IMG/VR virus record: IMGVR_UViG_3300042294_002474
Span: 1-30,338 of that record
From: a virus
Direction: 5' to 3' (one strand)
Length of the DNA stretch: 30,338 nt
Position numbers and translations under genes: made by a program. Each line of letters opens with the position of its first letter. The first letter of the stretch is position 1. The notes beneath the pieces were generated by a model that made no database searches, was not told the DNA's origin, and worked only from the letters and a program-made list of their open reading frames with translations. Positions 14,712 through 22,038 of this stretch are shown here, piece by piece.

Positions 14712-15002
14712 TTACCATTTATCAACATCAGTAAGATCTATGGTGGTTTTAGTTAATTGACTATAAACCTCAACCATTTGACCTATACCTGAACTTGAAA
14801 ATCTGTATTCGTATTGACCATAACTTCCATAAATAGCCTTTATGTGTTCTTGCCATTCCTCCAACTTCTTTACCTGATCTTCATCAAGCGTAAATGTTTT
14901 AGTTTTACCTTTTTTTGGTGGAGGAGGTGGTATTTCACGGTCAGTCATCTCACCATTGATTCTCAAATACATTTTTTTAATAGGTTCTTGATACTCATCC
15001 AT
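14712..15002 (-). CDS. Hypothetical protein (96 aa)
   Basis: Small soluble protein with a proline-rich linker (PPPPPKKGKTK, about residues 25-35) after a short N-terminal segment, then an alpha/beta part (FTLDEDQVKKLEEWQEHIKAIYGSYGQYEYRFSSSG) and a C-terminal strand. No motif names a function. It starts 6 nt after the 50-aa membrane protein gene, so it is in the same operon as the AAA+ ATPase. Confidence 0.6.
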   Translation of the reverse strand: MDEYQEPIKKMYLRINGEMTDREIPPPPPKKGKTKTFTLDEDQVKKLEEWQEHIKAIYGSYGQYEYRFSSSGIGQMVEVYSQLTKTTIDLTDVDKW

Positions 15003-15008
15003 AATTCA

Positions 15009-15161
15009 TTATTTTAAAAATCTTAAGTAATAAACTTCTGAAAGTAATAATAATGATGTTGCCCACCCTAAACCTCCAAGTGCATTACCAATGTAAAAAC
15101 TTAATATAGTGTTAGATATCACTATTAAAAACAACGGTATATAATATCTTCCTTTTTTCAT
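15009..15161 (-). CDS. 50-aa small membrane protein
   Basis: The minus strand encodes MKKGRYYIPLFLIVISNTIL then SFYIGNALGGLGWATSLLLLSEVYYLRFLK. It has two hydrophobic segments (about residues 8-24 and 28-44) flanked by Lys/Arg. It fits tightly, 3 nt after the stop of the AAA+ ATPase gene and 6 nt before the next ATG, which strongly supports coding. Family unknown. It could be a membrane anchor or a small inhibitor of the ATPase's partners. Confidence 0.7.
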   Translation of the reverse strand: MKKGRYYIPLFLIVISNTILSFYIGNALGGLGWATSLLLLSEVYYLRFLK

Positions 15162-15164
15162 AAT

Positions 15165-16136
15165 CTATCTTCCAAACCCTACGGTTCCTGACCCTTTTAT
15201 ATTCGGAGCTTTTTTCATTCCCTCCAAATTATCCATTGTTTCTTCAAATGTTCTTCCCATAACTATAACGGAAATAACAACTTCTTTCAAGTGTGAAAGA
15301 GACATTCCTTTAGTTCTTTCGACCCACATATTAACATCAACACCTTTAAGATCCTCATCATTTAATTTGTGGTTAATATACGCCTCTCTAATTTCATCGT
15401 TAGGTAATTCAACTTTATATCGTCTATCAAAACGAGATGGTCTGTTGGTAATACGATCTTGTAACTTCTCAGGGTAGTTTGTTGTTGCAATATATACCAC
15501 ACCTTCAATTTGTTTTACACCGTCCAAAATATTCAACAACTTACTAGTTGAGTGATTATTCTCTCCCGCAATAGAATCAATATCTTCCAATAACACAATT
15601 AAAGGTCTGTTTGGTTCGATCTTTCTAAAAGTTGTGATGAAATCAATGAAGTATTCAACATCTTCACCATCTTTAATATTTAAGATAATACCATCCTGTT
15701 CTATTAAGTCTTTCGCAATTAGTTGAATAATACCTGACTTACCACATCCTGGTTCACCGTACATTAATATCCCTCGTTTATGGATAAAATTATACTCCTT
15801 ATACTTTTCTTTACGATCCCAAAAGTTTTTAATGTCTCTTAGAATGTCCATTATCTCATATGATGGTAACTGGTACAATTCATCAGTTTTAAATGGTTGT
15901 TTTTTCAACGTATGTTTTTGAGCGTCTCTATTCCAAGTCATCTCATAAACCCCTGATGGTACCTTTTCAATTGATTGGAATGATGGTACAAACTCTTCAT
16001 CAGGTAATGATCCCCAACAAGTTGGCGATGGTGATGTTTTATTTTCAACATATTCATTTTTTAAAGTCGTCAAAGTTTCCATTGCTTCAATTTCTTTTAA
16101 CTCTTCAATGTAATCATCTATTTGATATTCTCTCAT
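15165..16136 (-). CDS. AAA+ ATPase (323 aa)
   Basis: A clear AAA module occupies residues about 95-265. It has Walker A GEPGCGKS (127-134), Walker B LIVLLEDID (179-187), sensor 1 at Asn220 (ATTN) and Arg residues in RPSRFDRRY (231-240) that fit arginine finger positions. It looks like a Cdc48/proteasome/BCS1-type family member with one AAA domain. The N-terminal 95 residues (acidic, no clear domain) may bind substrate or an adapter. ATP-driven remodelling or unfolding is likely, but the substrate is unknown. The start overlaps the preceding gene by 4 nt. No protease gene is adjacent. Confidence 0.85.
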   Translation of the reverse strand: MREYQIDDYIEELKEIEAMETLTTLKNEYVENKTSPSPTCWGSLPDEEFVPSFQSIEKVPSGVYEMTWNRDAQKHTLKKQPFKTDELYQLPSYEIMDILRDIKNFWDRKEKYKEYNFIHKRGILMYGEPGCGKSGIIQLIAKDLIEQDGIILNIKDGEDVEYFIDFITTFRKIEPNRPLIVLLEDIDSIAGENNHSTSKLLNILDGVKQIEGVVYIATTNYPEKLQDRITNRPSRFDRRYKVELPNDEIREAYINHKLNDEDLKGVDVNMWVERTKGMSLSHLKEVVISVIVMGRTFEETMDNLEGMKKAPNIKGSGTVGFGR

Positions 16137-16378
16137 CTTACTAATATTGGGTGTATAATTATTAATATTTCTTCTGTTTTATCTTTTATTCTCACAACTC
16201 TATCTTTGTGAATTTTTAAAGTTTCTTTTGAGTTTTTTGTTTTCAAGTGTTCGAACTGAGTTTTCATTTCTGTTCTCGCATCTGATTCTTTTTTGAAGTA
16301 TCCGAAGTAGTCATCACAACCACCAACTCCTCTTGTTCTATCGTAAACCCCATATATCAGGTCGTTGTCTTTTGCCAT
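16133..16378 (-). CDS. Small paralogous protein, copy A (81 aa)
   Basis: Opens with LIYGVYDRTRGVGGCDDYFGYFKKESDA and closes with LIIIHPILVR. The same framework is seen in the 73-aa protein at 18892-19113 (IIYGVCDKTGDCDSYFGFF, ending VIHSYVLR), so the two are paralogues. Predicted fold is a short beta-alpha-beta unit. Function unknown. It overlaps the AAA+ gene by 4 nt and the gene before it by 1 nt (TAATG). Confidence 0.65.
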   Translation of the reverse strand: MAKDNDLIYGVYDRTRGVGGCDDYFGYFKKESDARTEMKTQFEHLKTKNSKETLKIHKDRVVRIKDKTEEILIIIHPILVR

Positions 16379-16644
16379 TATAATTTATTAGCAATTTGTT
16401 TAATAATCTCTTGATCTTCTATTGTTAATTGGTAATGACCGTTCCAAAGTTTTGTTAAGTCGTTTCTAAAGTCATATTCACCCAGTGATTCATCATCTCC
16501 TCTTACAAGTTTCCTAATTTCAGAATTTGGGTGTGATTGTAAAATACCATCCTCGTATAACCATTCCGCTATAGTTCTTTTGTCCCCACGATCCATTTCA
16601 TTATAGATATTATCTAAATCAACATCAATTCTAATCCAACTCAT
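16378..16644 (-). CDS. Hypothetical phage protein (88 aa)
   Basis: Small acidic soluble protein containing ERxxKRTIAEWLYEDGIL-like and EYDFRNDLTKLWNGHYQLT segments (about residues 22-72). Similar small proteins occur in other phages by my recollection, but no function is known. It is the first gene after the terminator at 16676-16707. I found no TAnnTTTG or ATATTTAT box before it, so its promoter is unclear. Confidence 0.6.
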   Translation of the reverse strand: MSWIRIDVDLDNIYNEMDRGDKRTIAEWLYEDGILQSHPNSEIRKLVRGDDESLGEYDFRNDLTKLWNGHYQLTIEDQEIIKQIANKL

Positions 16645-16675
16645 TTGTTATTTTTTTTAATGTTAAGTAAAAAAA

Positions 16676-16707
16676 GTGACCCCATCAAGTTAATGGGAGT
16701 CACCTAC
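16676..16707 (-). terminator. Intrinsic terminator overlapping the RNA-ligase stop
   Basis: Stem GTGACcCCAT/ATGGGaGTCAC-type pairing (GTGAC/GTCAC outer, CCCAT/ATGGG inner), followed by seven Ts on the minus strand. It spans the TAA stop of the RNA-ligase gene at 16690. Confidence 0.85.
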
Positions 16708-17811
16708 GTTATTTTTTTCACCATAGATCAAATAATCCGGATTAATAATCTTAGCAATTTTGTGTCTACTACCATCCAAAGATTTAACAACAACACCTTC
16801 GTGAGGAACTTTAGTTCCGTGAATGTTGTTATTGAACACGTATTTATCTTGTTCTTCTTTTGACCAAAGTCCTGAATACAATGTTTCAACTTCTTCCAAC
16901 CCCATACATTTGAAGTGAGTTGATTGATAAATGTTATCCTCATATACACCGTCAACCTCAACATCAAATCCGGCAAAACGAATATCAGTCAAACCATAGT
17001 CGTAATTCTTTTGTATTCCGTGTCCGTAGATCTCACCATAGATGATAAAACCAGACCCTATACCATCAGGTAAATATGTGTCTTTAACGTGATCCCAAAG
17101 TTTTTTACGAATATTGTATTTTTCCTCAATCGTTTTCCACACATCACTATTGTAGAACCCTTGAGAGTCAGATCCTTTCTCTACGTTATGTGATCCGTAC
17201 ACATATTCATAACCAACCCATTGATTACCAAACCATCCACGGATTTTATCCAAGAATGAAAGTTTTTTCTTTTTTACAATCCCGTAACGAGCATTTGTCC
17301 CGTGTAATTTACGAGTGATCACAACGTCATCGTCCTCGTTAAACATATCAGGCACGTTCTTCATATTTGGGAATTTGTAGTAAACGTGGAAGTTAGGGTT
17401 TTGGTGGTACTTGAATTTTCTACCCCCAACACTCATCTCAACCATCTTAACTGGTGGTTCGTACTTAAAGATTTCCAACAACTCCATACAATCAGATCCT
17501 TCGTAACGCCATTTTTCAGGAATAAATGAAATTGGGATAATTAAACATTCCGAATAAACACCTCTCAACTTAACAGTACGAACACGACCACCTTTACGCA
17601 AGTAATTGGTTACGTTCATTGCATCTGATAATTTAACAGGGATAACTGCATCCGTAGTTGCTACAACTACCGAATCACCCGTTTTATATTCGCCTTTTTT
17701 GATGATAGCATTCCATCCACCGATAACACCTAATTCTATGTTGTCTGCTCCTTCTATTGGTTTAACCTCTCCGATTACACCAACATAACATACGCTATTA
17801 TTATTTTCCAT
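16690..17811 (-). CDS. RNA ligase, Rnl5/DRB0094-type
   Basis: The 373-residue protein has an N-terminal OB-like domain (about 1-120) and a C-terminal nucleotidyltransferase domain. Motif I is KLHGT with the predicted AMP-accepting Lys168; FIIYGEIYG is motif III-like (about 260-268); EGVVVKS is motif IV (about 340-346); and a Lys-containing motif V (KIAKIINP) follows. An N-terminal OB domain ahead of the ligase core is the layout of DraRnl (Rnl5), which seals 3'-OH/5'-PO4 nicks with a ribonucleotide at the 3'-OH side, usually on a template strand. Adjacent genes carry a cREC domain, so repair of RNA damaged by host nucleases is a good inference. Confidence 0.9.
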   Translation of the reverse strand: MENNNSVCYVGVIGEVKPIEGADNIELGVIGGWNAIIKKGEYKTGDSVVVATTDAVIPVKLSDAMNVTNYLRKGGRVRTVKLRGVYSECLIIPISFIPEKWRYEGSDCMELLEIFKYEPPVKMVEMSVGGRKFKYHQNPNFHVYYKFPNMKNVPDMFNEDDDVVITRKLHGTNARYGIVKKKKLSFLDKIRGWFGNQWVGYEYVYGSHNVEKGSDSQGFYNSDVWKTIEEKYNIRKKLWDHVKDTYLPDGIGSGFIIYGEIYGHGIQKNYDYGLTDIRFAGFDVEVDGVYEDNIYQSTHFKCMGLEEVETLYSGLWSKEEQDKYVFNNNIHGTKVPHEGVVVKSLDGSRHKIAKIINPDYLIYGEKNNVGDSH

Positions 17812-17813
17812 TT

Positions 17814-18074
17814 TTATACGTTTTTAAATTCTTCTTTCACTAACTCTATTTCTTCTTCCAACCTTCTGAGTTCTCTAGCAATCATTTCTTTAATAACCTC
17901 TTTGTTATAGAAACTCACCTCACTTGGTGTTCGAAAATGTCCTCCCGATGTATAGTTAATTGTTACGTTCAAACCACAACTTTTAAGTGCGGTTTCTAGT
18001 TTGTATTTTTGTCTTTCCAACTTTTCAAGGTTTTCTTTAACTTTTTTTGCCTGTTCAAATTTTTCTAATTCCAT
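17814..18074 (-). CDS. Small coiled-coil protein (86 aa)
   Basis: Two charged helices, the first about residues 1-32 (LEKFEQAKKVKENLEKLERQKYKLET) and the second about 58-86 (EVIKEMIARELRRLEEEIELVKEEF), flank a short beta hairpin (NVTINYTSGGHFRTP). This is the shape of a dimerisation or adapter protein. It sits 2 nt before the RNA-ligase start and 9 nt after the cREC gene, so it is in the same operon and may be an accessory to either. Confidence 0.65.
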   Translation of the reverse strand: MELEKFEQAKKVKENLEKLERQKYKLETALKSCGLNVTINYTSGGHFRTPSEVSFYNKEVIKEMIARELRRLEEEIELVKEEFKNV

Positions 18075-18083
18075 ATCTTAATT

Positions 18084-18506
18084 TTATACGGTATGTTCAA
18101 TTTGTACTCTTACACAATTTTGTGGCATTCTATTTAAGTGTCGATAATTGTTGATGTATCCCATCATATTACCACTTCCAACAGCGTTTGCCGAATGAAC
18201 CACAACCTCAACTACAGGTTTACCGTCTAGCCATTGATTAACCAACCACTTTGTACAGTCCATACCAGTTTTTTCTGTAATATTATCATAATTGATTGTA
18301 TAATTTTTCACAACACCATAGTGCCATTCTGCCATCGCACTATCACCTAAGTCGTGATCCAATGATATTAATTCAATGTTCTCCATTCCGATTGAGTTTA
18401 CCTTTTGAACGAACTCATCATAAGAACGTACAACGATCCAACTTGGATCTACCGGTGTACGAACATCATCTAGGTAAATGCGATAACCTTTTAAATTTTC
18501 TCCCAT
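18084..18506 (-). CDS. Cyclic-phosphate-processing receiver (cREC) domain protein
   Basis: The 140-residue protein has YLDDVRTP (about residues 11-18), ISLDHDLG (about 47-54) and VVVHSANAVGSGNM (about 106-119), the cREC signature. This receiver-like fold is predicted from comparative genomics to process 2',3'-cyclic phosphates at RNA ends. Asp13/14 and Asp50/His51/Asp52 are plausible active-site residues. The gene lies two genes upstream of an Rnl5-type ligase, an arrangement that suits RNA repair. An alternative is a receiver-like scaffold without catalysis. Confidence 0.85.
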   Translation of the reverse strand: MGENLKGYRIYLDDVRTPVDPSWIVVRSYDEFVQKVNSIGMENIELISLDHDLGDSAMAEWHYGVVKNYTINYDNITEKTGMDCTKWLVNQWLDGKPVVEVVVHSANAVGSGNMMGYINNYRHLNRMPQNCVRVQIEHTV

Positions 18507-18532
18507 ATTAAATTTTTATAATTTTTTAATTG

Positions 18533-18895
18533 TTATTCAACATCATATAAACCATCTTTTTGATCTTCCTCCATCATTTTCACCAAAAGAGCTTTCCTAC
18601 TATACTTTCTTATTAATTTGAATGTCTCACCGATATCTGTGAAATTGGATGGTGGGGAATCGTTTCTCACAGGAAGAAATATTAATGTAAACCCGTGATT
18701 ACCTGCCAACTTTTCTTTTACTCTGATACCACATATTTCATCGATATAAACCCAAGGGTAATTCCCGACAAGTTTAACTTCAATTCCAATTTTTTTCAAT
18801 CTTTCTACAAATACTTTGATCTTATCGCCAGTCAATTTTGTGGGATCATTTTCTCTTTCCATATAGGTTCCAAATTTTGTTTCTATTTTTTTCAT
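18533..18895 (-). CDS. Conserved hypothetical phage protein (120 aa)
   Basis: Alpha/beta protein with GIEVKLVGNYPWVYIDEICGIRV (about residues 36-58), GFTLIFLPV (about 68-76) and FKLIRKYSRKALL (about 92-104). The PWVYIDxxCG and GFTIxF blocks resemble a recurring phage family of unknown function. Its ATG overlaps the previous gene's stop by 4 nt. It may act in the RNA-repair operon by position only. Confidence 0.65.
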   Translation of the reverse strand: MKKIETKFGTYMERENDPTKLTGDKIKVFVERLKKIGIEVKLVGNYPWVYIDEICGIRVKEKLAGNHGFTLIFLPVRNDSPPSNFTDIGETFKLIRKYSRKALLVKMMEEDQKDGLYDVE

Positions 18896-19113
18896 CTTAA
18901 TACGTATGAATGAATTACTATTACCAATTCACCATTAACTATTGACCTATCCTTTTGAATATCGATGTGAGTCATACCGAAATCCTCCTTTAATCGGTTT
19001 GATTGGATTTCAACCTCGTGTTCTGCATCTTCTATGTTTTCAAAAAACCCAAAATAGGAGTCACAATCCCCTGTCTTATCACACACTCCGTAAATTATCT
19101 CTCTTTGACCCAT
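18892..19113 (-). CDS. Small paralogous protein, copy B (73 aa)
   Basis: Paralogue of the 81-aa protein at 16133-16378: IIYGVCDKTGDCDSYFGFFENIEDAEHEVE matches LIYGVYDRTRGVGGCDDYFGYF-type order, and both end with an IIH/VIH..(V/I)LR tail. It overlaps the upstream Cys-rich gene by 35 nt, more than usual, but there is no other in-frame ATG for the conserved N-terminus. Function unknown. Confidence 0.65.
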   Translation of the reverse strand: MGQREIIYGVCDKTGDCDSYFGFFENIEDAEHEVEIQSNRLKEDFGMTHIDIQKDRSIVNGELVIVIHSYVLR

Positions 19114-19270
19114 AACATTCTAATTTTTTATCTGTAACATTCCACAAATCTTTTTTACCGTCAGTCATATGGCAATTGTGTTTCTTACCGGTTTTTTCAG
19201 CAAAATTAACAATCATATCGTTATGATGATTTTTAATAAAGTGTGGACATTCTTTGCAAGGTTTTTTCAT
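19079..19270 (-). CDS. Cys-rich small zinc-binding protein (DUF6283-like)
   Basis: The 63-residue protein begins KPCKECPHF (CxxC at residues 5-8) and has later Cys33 and Cys52 with several His, enough for one zinc. It resembles small DUF6283-type proteins of phages and bacteria; function not known. It heads the RNA-repair operon, with the cleanest promoter in the window just before it: TTTTG, 20 nt, TATCTTTG, then 4 nt to the ATG. Confidence 0.65.
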   Translation of the reverse strand: MKKPCKECPHFIKNHHNDMIVNFAEKTGKKHNCHMTDGKKDLWNVTDKKLECYGSKRDNLRSV

Positions 19271-19274
19271 AATA

Positions 19275-19307
19275 CAAAGATATGAAAACTATTTTAATAA
19301 AACAAAA
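19275..19307 (-). promoter_or_regulatory. Promoter TTTTG-N20-TATCTTTG for the RNA-repair operon
   Basis: TTTTG at 19303-19307 and TATCTTTG at 19275-19282, 20 nt apart, fit the Bacteroidota -33/-7 layout. The ATG at 19270 begins 4 nt later, implying a nearly leaderless mRNA. Confidence 0.7.
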
Positions 19308-19673
19308 TTATTTTTTAATCGGAGAAGTTCCAACAATTTCAATGGATACCGGAGCAATCCCTCTTTTAATGAAGTCCAATTGTTTTGCGGTGCCGTAAGA
19401 TAAATCGATTATGTGTTTGGATGACTTTGGTAATCTATCATTAATTTTAACAAACCTAACCGAATCATTGAGGAGATTGGTAACTTTCACTAAGGTTCCA
19501 AACTTAAGAGTTTTATGAGCCCCAAATAAACTATCCTTATGAAACTTTTCTCCCGACGCGGTTAACCTTCCTGTGTAGTTTTGACCGTAGTAAGAAGCGG
19601 TACCTTTGCGTACGTCATTAGGTGTTGTGAACGATAAAGTTATAAGTAATATGGGTATCAAAAATTTTCTCAT
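19308..19673 (-). CDS. RlpA-like double-psi beta-barrel secreted protein
   Basis: The protein (121 aa) has a signal peptide (about residues 1-18) and a double-psi beta-barrel domain with RKGTASYYG (about 22-30), TGRLTASGEKF (about 34-44), GAHKTLKFGTLVKVTN (about 51-66) and a later VKINDRLP...HIIDLS (about 75-92). RlpA is a lytic transglycosylase acting on naked glycan strands in the cell wall. The SPOR domain that usually follows is absent, so this is a short form. It could soften the peptidoglycan during lysis or entry, or be a non-catalytic DPBB protein. A TACTTTTA box ends 4 nt before its ATG. Confidence 0.8.
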   Translation of the reverse strand: MRKFLIPILLITLSFTTPNDVRKGTASYYGQNYTGRLTASGEKFHKDSLFGAHKTLKFGTLVKVTNLLNDSVRFVKINDRLPKSSKHIIDLSYGTAKQLDFIKRGIAPVSIEIVGTSPIKK

Positions 19674-19717
19674 AGTGTAAAAGTATGAAAAAATTGTCGA
19701 TAAATAAAGGTTTTAGG

Positions 19718-20956
19718 TTATCTCTTAAACTTAAACTCAGTTTCTAATTTTGACTTACCGTGTTTTTTATCCATAAGTTTTTGATGTAATTCCCAATTAA
19801 TTATAGATTCACTAACAGGTTGATCATCTTTAGCCATTGCATAAAGTTTACCTATTTTCTTCAACATTTTTGTTGCAATATAATTGAAGTTTTCAATTTC
19901 ATCTTTGAAAAATTGTGTTGTATTACCTTTGTATTTTGAAATGTGGTTTGCAAACTTGTTTTTCAATTTGTCCATCTTTTTTTCTTCTTCATCGTCAACT
20001 AATGATGACCCCATTAAACCCCTAAATAACGATCTAAGTTCGTCTCTAGAATTACTAGTCATATCAATAAATGTTGACATTTTAGTATTAACTAAATTAA
20101 TATACACTATTTCCAAAATTCTACGGATTTTTTGTTCCTCAGTAAGTTCAGACGGGTCCTCATCTATGTGAATAAGAACTTTATCCACCTTATCCATATC
20201 GTTACGTAAACCTTCAATAAGTTTCTCAAAAGTGAAATTCTTAATTTCAAGTAATTCTCTATACACCCTGTTATTACTTAGAAAGTCTTTAAACTGTGAT
20301 TTTGTAATATTATCAGATTTAAGTTGTGATGCAACTTCAGTTGTTCTAACTAAATTTTCCGCAATAGTTGTATAATACAAATACCTCATAAAAGTACCGT
20401 CAATTATTGGAATACCAAAGCTACCGTAATTATGGGTTGCTCTGTATTCAGCGTCTCTACCAATCAAATCAAGTTCTTTTGACTGTTTGTCATATTTGTG
20501 TTTTAATTCGTGAGCGATTGATCCCAAATGTTCTGATCTGTCCTCAACATACACATCGTAAAGATCACTAGGTTCCCAATTTTCACCAACACCATATGTA
20601 ATTTCAATTTCCGCGGTCTCTGATTTCTGAATTCTTTTCATCATTACTTTTCTATCAAAATGAAAAGATTGACCCATACCCATAGATATAATAACAGGTT
20701 TACCTTTTATTTGTTTTGGGTATTCCTCAATATTAACAACAAGTTCAAAATCTTCGATATTTATTTTCTTTTTATCACCTAATTCAATATCAACCTCATT
20801 AGAAAATTCATATTTTTCGTCCTTAGTTGTGATACTTTTTAGATCTTGTCCGATTAAATCGTATATCTTTTCTGCAGCATCTAAAATAGAATCAGGAACC
20901 CCCAAGGCTTCCGTTATAAGTCGTAATTGATTTTCGGTAATGATAATGTTTTTCAT
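19718..20956 (-). CDS. Tagged predicted virion zinc metalloprotease
   Basis: The first 18 residues, MKNIIITENQLRLITEAL, match the leader of other tagged genes, with a possible cleavage after ITE. The body contains GSIAHELKHKYD, an HExxH zinc motif (about residues 148-152). Further on, GRDAEYRATHNYG supplies a candidate third ligand Glu about 19 residues later. This is the arrangement of small zinc metalloproteases. The long C-terminal part is helical (LKNKFANHISKYKG...NYIATKMLKKIGKLYAMA) and unrecognised. Inference: a protease packaged in the head and delivered with DNA, possibly against host proteins. An ATATTTAT box is 4 nt upstream. A purely structural role cannot be excluded. Confidence 0.75.
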   Translation of the reverse strand: MKNIIITENQLRLITEALGVPDSILDAAEKIYDLIGQDLKSITTKDEKYEFSNEVDIELGDKKKINIEDFELVVNIEEYPKQIKGKPVIISMGMGQSFHFDRKVMMKRIQKSETAEIEITYGVGENWEPSDLYDVYVEDRSEHLGSIAHELKHKYDKQSKELDLIGRDAEYRATHNYGSFGIPIIDGTFMRYLYYTTIAENLVRTTEVASQLKSDNITKSQFKDFLSNNRVYRELLEIKNFTFEKLIEGLRNDMDKVDKVLIHIDEDPSELTEEQKIRRILEIVYINLVNTKMSTFIDMTSNSRDELRSLFRGLMGSSLVDDEEEKKMDKLKNKFANHISKYKGNTTQFFKDEIENFNYIATKMLKKIGKLYAMAKDDQPVSESIINWELHQKLMDKKHGKSKLETEFKFKR

Positions 20957-20960
20957 ACTA

Positions 20961-20968
20961 ATAAATAT
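20961..20968 (-). promoter_or_regulatory. ATATTTAT motif before tagged metalloprotease gene
   Basis: Minus-strand ATATTTAT ends 4 nt before the ATG at 20956. It directly abuts the 13-bp hairpin at 20969-21000. Confidence 0.5.
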
Positions 20969-21000
20969 ATTGGAGTTGTAGTTTATCCTACAACCCCAAT
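20969..21000 (-). other. 13-bp hairpin at the end of the phosphoesterase gene
   Basis: On minus-strand RNA, AUUGGGGUUGUAG pairs with CUACAACUCCAAU (one G-U pair, 6-nt loop). It spans the stop of the phosphoesterase gene and is followed by AT-rich DNA rather than a pure T-run, so it may be a terminator or a 5' structure for the next gene. Confidence 0.55.
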
Positions 21001-21639
21001 GATATCATCTAGGTGGTGATCATTCTCTATTTCAGACACTATAGTTCTTTTGTCCATCATATGAACAATCTCAGTAAGACTATATGGTTGGAGGTTATTT
21101 CCGTCCACCCCAACATCTAATCTTTTACCGTTACCCCATTTTCTACTTGCCGGTAAGTGTACGTGTCCGTGAAGGTGAATAACACCTTTATTTAAACCAT
21201 TCCAACTCGCAAATGGATAGTGAGTCATCACAAAATTTGCACCATTTATACTTACCTGAAGGTAGTCACTAACAGATAAGAACATATCTTTTATGTTCTC
21301 TCTGTTATTTCTAATGTGGTGATCGTGATTTCCCAATACTAAGTGGATATTTTTACATATCAATCGGTCCAAGAATATTTTAATAAATTCAAACCCACCA
21401 AATGCAATATCACCTAACATTATTAATGTATCATCCTGACCTACATTGGAGTTAATGTTGTCAACTAACGTGTTGTTCATCTGATCCAGAGTGTTGAAGT
21501 CTCTCGTACTATCCACAGGAACTTTCCCGTCCGTCGTTCTCCATTCCGTCACACCTCTACAGATATTTTTATGGTTATAGTGGGGATCTGATGTAATCCA
21601 TACTCTACCTGTTGTTAATATTTTATCAAATTTCATCAT
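20983..21639 (-). CDS. Calcineurin-like metallophosphoesterase
   Basis: The 218-residue protein has the metal-binding motifs of the family: SDPHYNH (Asp18, His20), LGDIAFGG (Asp77), LGNHDH (Asn104, His105), VMTHYPF and LHGHVH near the C-terminus. The fold hydrolyses phosphomono- or diesters using two metals. The substrate is unknown; small phage enzymes of this type act on nucleotides or nucleic acid ends. Its start overlaps the kinase stop as ATGA, so the two form an operon and could act together on RNA or DNA ends. Cytoplasmic. Confidence 0.85.
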   Translation of the reverse strand: MMKFDKILTTGRVWITSDPHYNHKNICRGVTEWRTTDGKVPVDSTRDFNTLDQMNNTLVDNINSNVGQDDTLIMLGDIAFGGFEFIKIFLDRLICKNIHLVLGNHDHHIRNNRENIKDMFLSVSDYLQVSINGANFVMTHYPFASWNGLNKGVIHLHGHVHLPASRKWGNGKRLDVGVDGNNLQPYSLTEIVHMMDKRTIVSEIENDHHLDDIIGVVG

Positions 21640-22034
21640 ATCTTAATTTCAAAACGATCTCTCATTTTAGTTAATACTTCTTCAGGAACATCGTGTTGAT
21701 TAATTCCTCCGTGTCTGTTTTCAACGACTATTGAGAATACTTTATACCCGTATGTCTTCGCTAATTCAAAATAAGGTTCCATCTCCCACTCTTGTGTAAA
21801 TGTGTTAGAAACTACAACAGGAGAATGTTCCAATCTCATTAAGAAATCCATTTCTTCTTGACACCATTGATGAGCATCCTTTATTTTTGATGGTTCAAAA
21901 TTGTAATTACCATCACTATCAACAAAAAACATATCCGCCTCTTTATGACAATAATCTTTCTTCACTAATGATTTTGCAAATGTTGATTTACCTGAACCAG
22001 GAATTCCACGAACGATGTATAATATTTTTTCCAT
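21636..22034 (-). CDS. P-loop kinase, polynucleotide-kinase-like
   Basis: The protein (132 aa from the ATG at 22034) has a P-loop GIPGSGKST (about residues 10-18) and a later segment FFVDSDGNYNFEPSKIKDAHQWCQEEM (about 36-62). Phage and bacterial kinases of this small size often phosphorylate RNA 5'-OH ends or nucleosides. The phosphatase partner domain of T4 Pnkp is absent, but the phosphoesterase and HAD genes could supply that activity. The open frame continues upstream to 22079, but a TATCTTTG box ends 4 nt before the ATG at 22034, which I take as the start. Confidence 0.75.
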   Translation of the reverse strand: MEKILYIVRGIPGSGKSTFAKSLVKKDYCHKEADMFFVDSDGNYNFEPSKIKDAHQWCQEEMDFLMRLEHSPVVVSNTFTQEWEMEPYFELAKTYGYKVFSIVVENRHGGINQHDVPEEVLTKMRDRFEIKI

Positions 22035-22038
22035 AGGA

